In this document: positions 33,029-33,992 of the stretch, in pieces
Numbering within the stretch: the first letter of the stretch is position 1
How the letters are laid out: every line of letters begins with the position of its first letter
From: an uncultured Methanobrevibacter sp.
Lineage (GTDB): Archaea; Methanobacteriota; Methanobacteria; Methanobacteriales; Methanobacteriaceae
Reading direction: 5' to 3'
NCBI RefSeq assembly: GCF_902774605.1
Contig: NZ_CACYJE010000013.1
Coordinates: 1-33,992, forward strand
Length of the DNA stretch: 33,992 nucleotides
Notes under the pieces: model-generated
Databases searched by the model: none
The model's input: the letters and a program-made list of their open reading frames with translations, nothing else
Told to the model about the DNA's origin: nothing
Translations under genes and position numbers: made by a program

Positions 33029-33928
33029 TTGGAGTGGATTACAATTCCGGATAAAGATCCAAACGCTCAGCTTGAACATATCTATAGGGAAAAAACGGAT
33101 AAGCGTATTTTAAAAAGAAATCCATGGAGAGATTACAGATTACACATTACAGTACTAATTTTAGTTGTCATCGCTGAGTTGATAGGCACTATCACCATTC
33201 CAATCGCAAAGGACGTGGAAATCACGATAATGCCATTGATATACACCATCATCCTGGGACTTGTTTTTTACCTGGCAAAGCCAATCAAATGGATTCAAAG
33301 AAAACAGGCACGTATTGCTGAAGGGGCAATGATGCTTTTCATAGGAGTGTTGATTGCAAAATTAGCTGTGTCCAGCGGACAATCCATAAGCCTCATCTTT
33401 GACATGGGTCCGGCATTAATCCTGCAGGAACTGGGACACCTTGCAACCATTCTGGTGCTTCCGATAGCATTGTTATTGGGATTCAAGAAAGAGGCAATCG
33501 GAATGACAAACTCAATCGGAAGGGAGCCCAACGTTGCGGTAGTGGTTGACAAGTACGGTTTCAACTCTCCTGAATCAAGAGGAGTGTTTGCAATATTCAT
33601 CATAGGTACCGTAATAGGCACAATATTCATAAGCTTCCTTGTGACATTCTCACTGTCATTCCTGCCGCTGCACCCATATGCGTTCGCAATGGCTAGTGGA
33701 GTGGGCAGCGCAAGCATGAATGCAGCTGCCATAGGACCTACCTTGGCGGCATTTCCGGGAATGGAGACTCAAATCGAGGCGTTTGCAGGATTCAGCAATC
33801 TATTGTCATTCTGTGTGGGAATATATATTGTGATATTCGTAGCACTCCCATTGACTGAGAAAGTGTATGATTTGTTGGAGCCTAAAATCGGAAGAAAATC
33901 CATAATGCCCAAAAAGGAGGATGAATAG
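33029..33928 (+). CDS. DUF3100 family membrane protein, copy 2
   Basis: This protein of about 299 residues is a close paralogue of the protein at 31472-32377. Nearly all motifs are kept (LAKPIKWIQRKQ, VVVDKYGFNSPESRG, FAMASGVGSASMNAA, TQIEAFAGFSNLLSF). The differences are mostly conservative, apart from a one-residue deletion near the middle. The first possible start is TTG 33029. A GGAGTGGATT ribosome-like sequence sits just inside it, so the real start may be ATT 33044 or an adjacent codon. It is followed two bases after its stop by the second copy of the partner gene. The upstream leader also keeps a TATACTAA element seen before copy 1. Confidence 0.8.
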   Translation: MEWITIPDKDPNAQLEHIYREKTDKRILKRNPWRDYRLHITVLILVVIAELIGTITIPIAKDVEITIMPLIYTIILGLVFYLAKPIKWIQRKQARIAEGAMMLFIGVLIAKLAVSSGQSISLIFDMGPALILQELGHLATILVLPIALLLGFKKEAIGMTNSIGREPNVAVVVDKYGFNSPESRGVFAIFIIGTVIGTIFISFLVTFSLSFLPLHPYAFAMASGVGSASMNAAAIGPTLAAFPGMETQIEAFAGFSNLLSFCVGIYIVIFVALPLTEKVYDLLEPKIGRKSIMPKKEDE

Positions 33929-33930
33929 TC

Positions 33931-33992
33931 ATGCCTGATTTGATTGACGGGTCTGAAAACGTTACCGTTCACGGTATTTTCAATTGGATATT
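33931..33992 (+). CDS. Partner of DUF3100, copy 2 (5' part, cut by window end)
   Basis: Only the first 20 codons are in the window. They read MPDLIDGSENVTVHGIFNWI and differ from copy 1 (32380-32868) at one residue (Ile to Val). The ATG follows AAAGGAGGATGAATAGTC, the same strong ribosome site as copy 1. The gene continues past the window edge, so whether the duplicate is intact cannot be told. Confidence 0.85.
   Translation, partial: MPDLIDGSENVTVHGIFNWI

Overview
The window looks like chromosome from a methanogenic archaeon of the Methanobrevibacter type. The DNA is AT-rich, and many start codons follow GGTGAT- or GGAGG-type ribosome sites. TATA boxes sit about 25 bases upstream of several starts, giving apparently leaderless genes. 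Archaeal or methanogen marker genes are present: TiaS (tRNA-Ile2 agmatidine synthetase), a CofA-like lactaldehyde dehydrogenase, a Thg1-like polymerase, a class III signal peptide protein, DUF4013 and DUF3100 membrane proteins, and an archaeal HTH regulator. The species call is inference. I saw no tRNA, rRNA, CRISPR array or insertion sequence.

Layout. Positions 1-1860 hold an M24 aminopeptidase and a DUF4013-like membrane protein. Positions 1884-4452 (minus strand) hold a three-gene partner-switching operon with overlapping ends: a STAS anti-anti-sigma-like protein, an RsbW-like ATPase/kinase, and a membrane-bound SpoIIE/PP2C phosphatase. Then come a second DUF4013 protein and pyruvate kinase. 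Positions 7344-16888 hold a 2601-residue nonribosomal peptide synthetase (NRPS) and, 11 bases downstream, a MATE exporter fused to an RsbW-like ATPase domain. Positions 17074-19490 hold a TadC-like pilus platform protein, a class III pilin-like protein, a bile-acid:sodium symporter family protein and a small TM2-like protein. Positions 19522-22864 hold two tandem TMEM175-like channels, the CofA-like dehydrogenase and a tRNA-binding-domain protein. Positions 23021-25703 hold a PRC-barrel protein and a tight nadX / Thg1-like / JAMM operon. Positions 25731-31271 hold serA, a YbjQ protein, two unrecognised genes, the HTH regulator and tiaS. The window ends in a tandem duplication of a two-gene membrane cassette (DUF3100 plus partner); the last gene is cut by the window edge.

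Most interesting system. The NRPS reads as C - half C - A - PCP - C - A - PCP - reductase, so it should make a dipeptide-like product released as an aldehyde or alcohol. The first A domain appears to lack the Asp that normally binds the substrate amino group, and the second has a proline-like pocket by hand alignment. The exporter carries a cytosolic domain related to the anti-sigma kinase encoded 3 kb away. Because archaea lack sigma factors, the kinase/STAS/phosphatase trio must control something else, and the exporter's fused domain is a candidate partner. All of this is read from sequence by eye; domain boundaries and pocket codes need computation.
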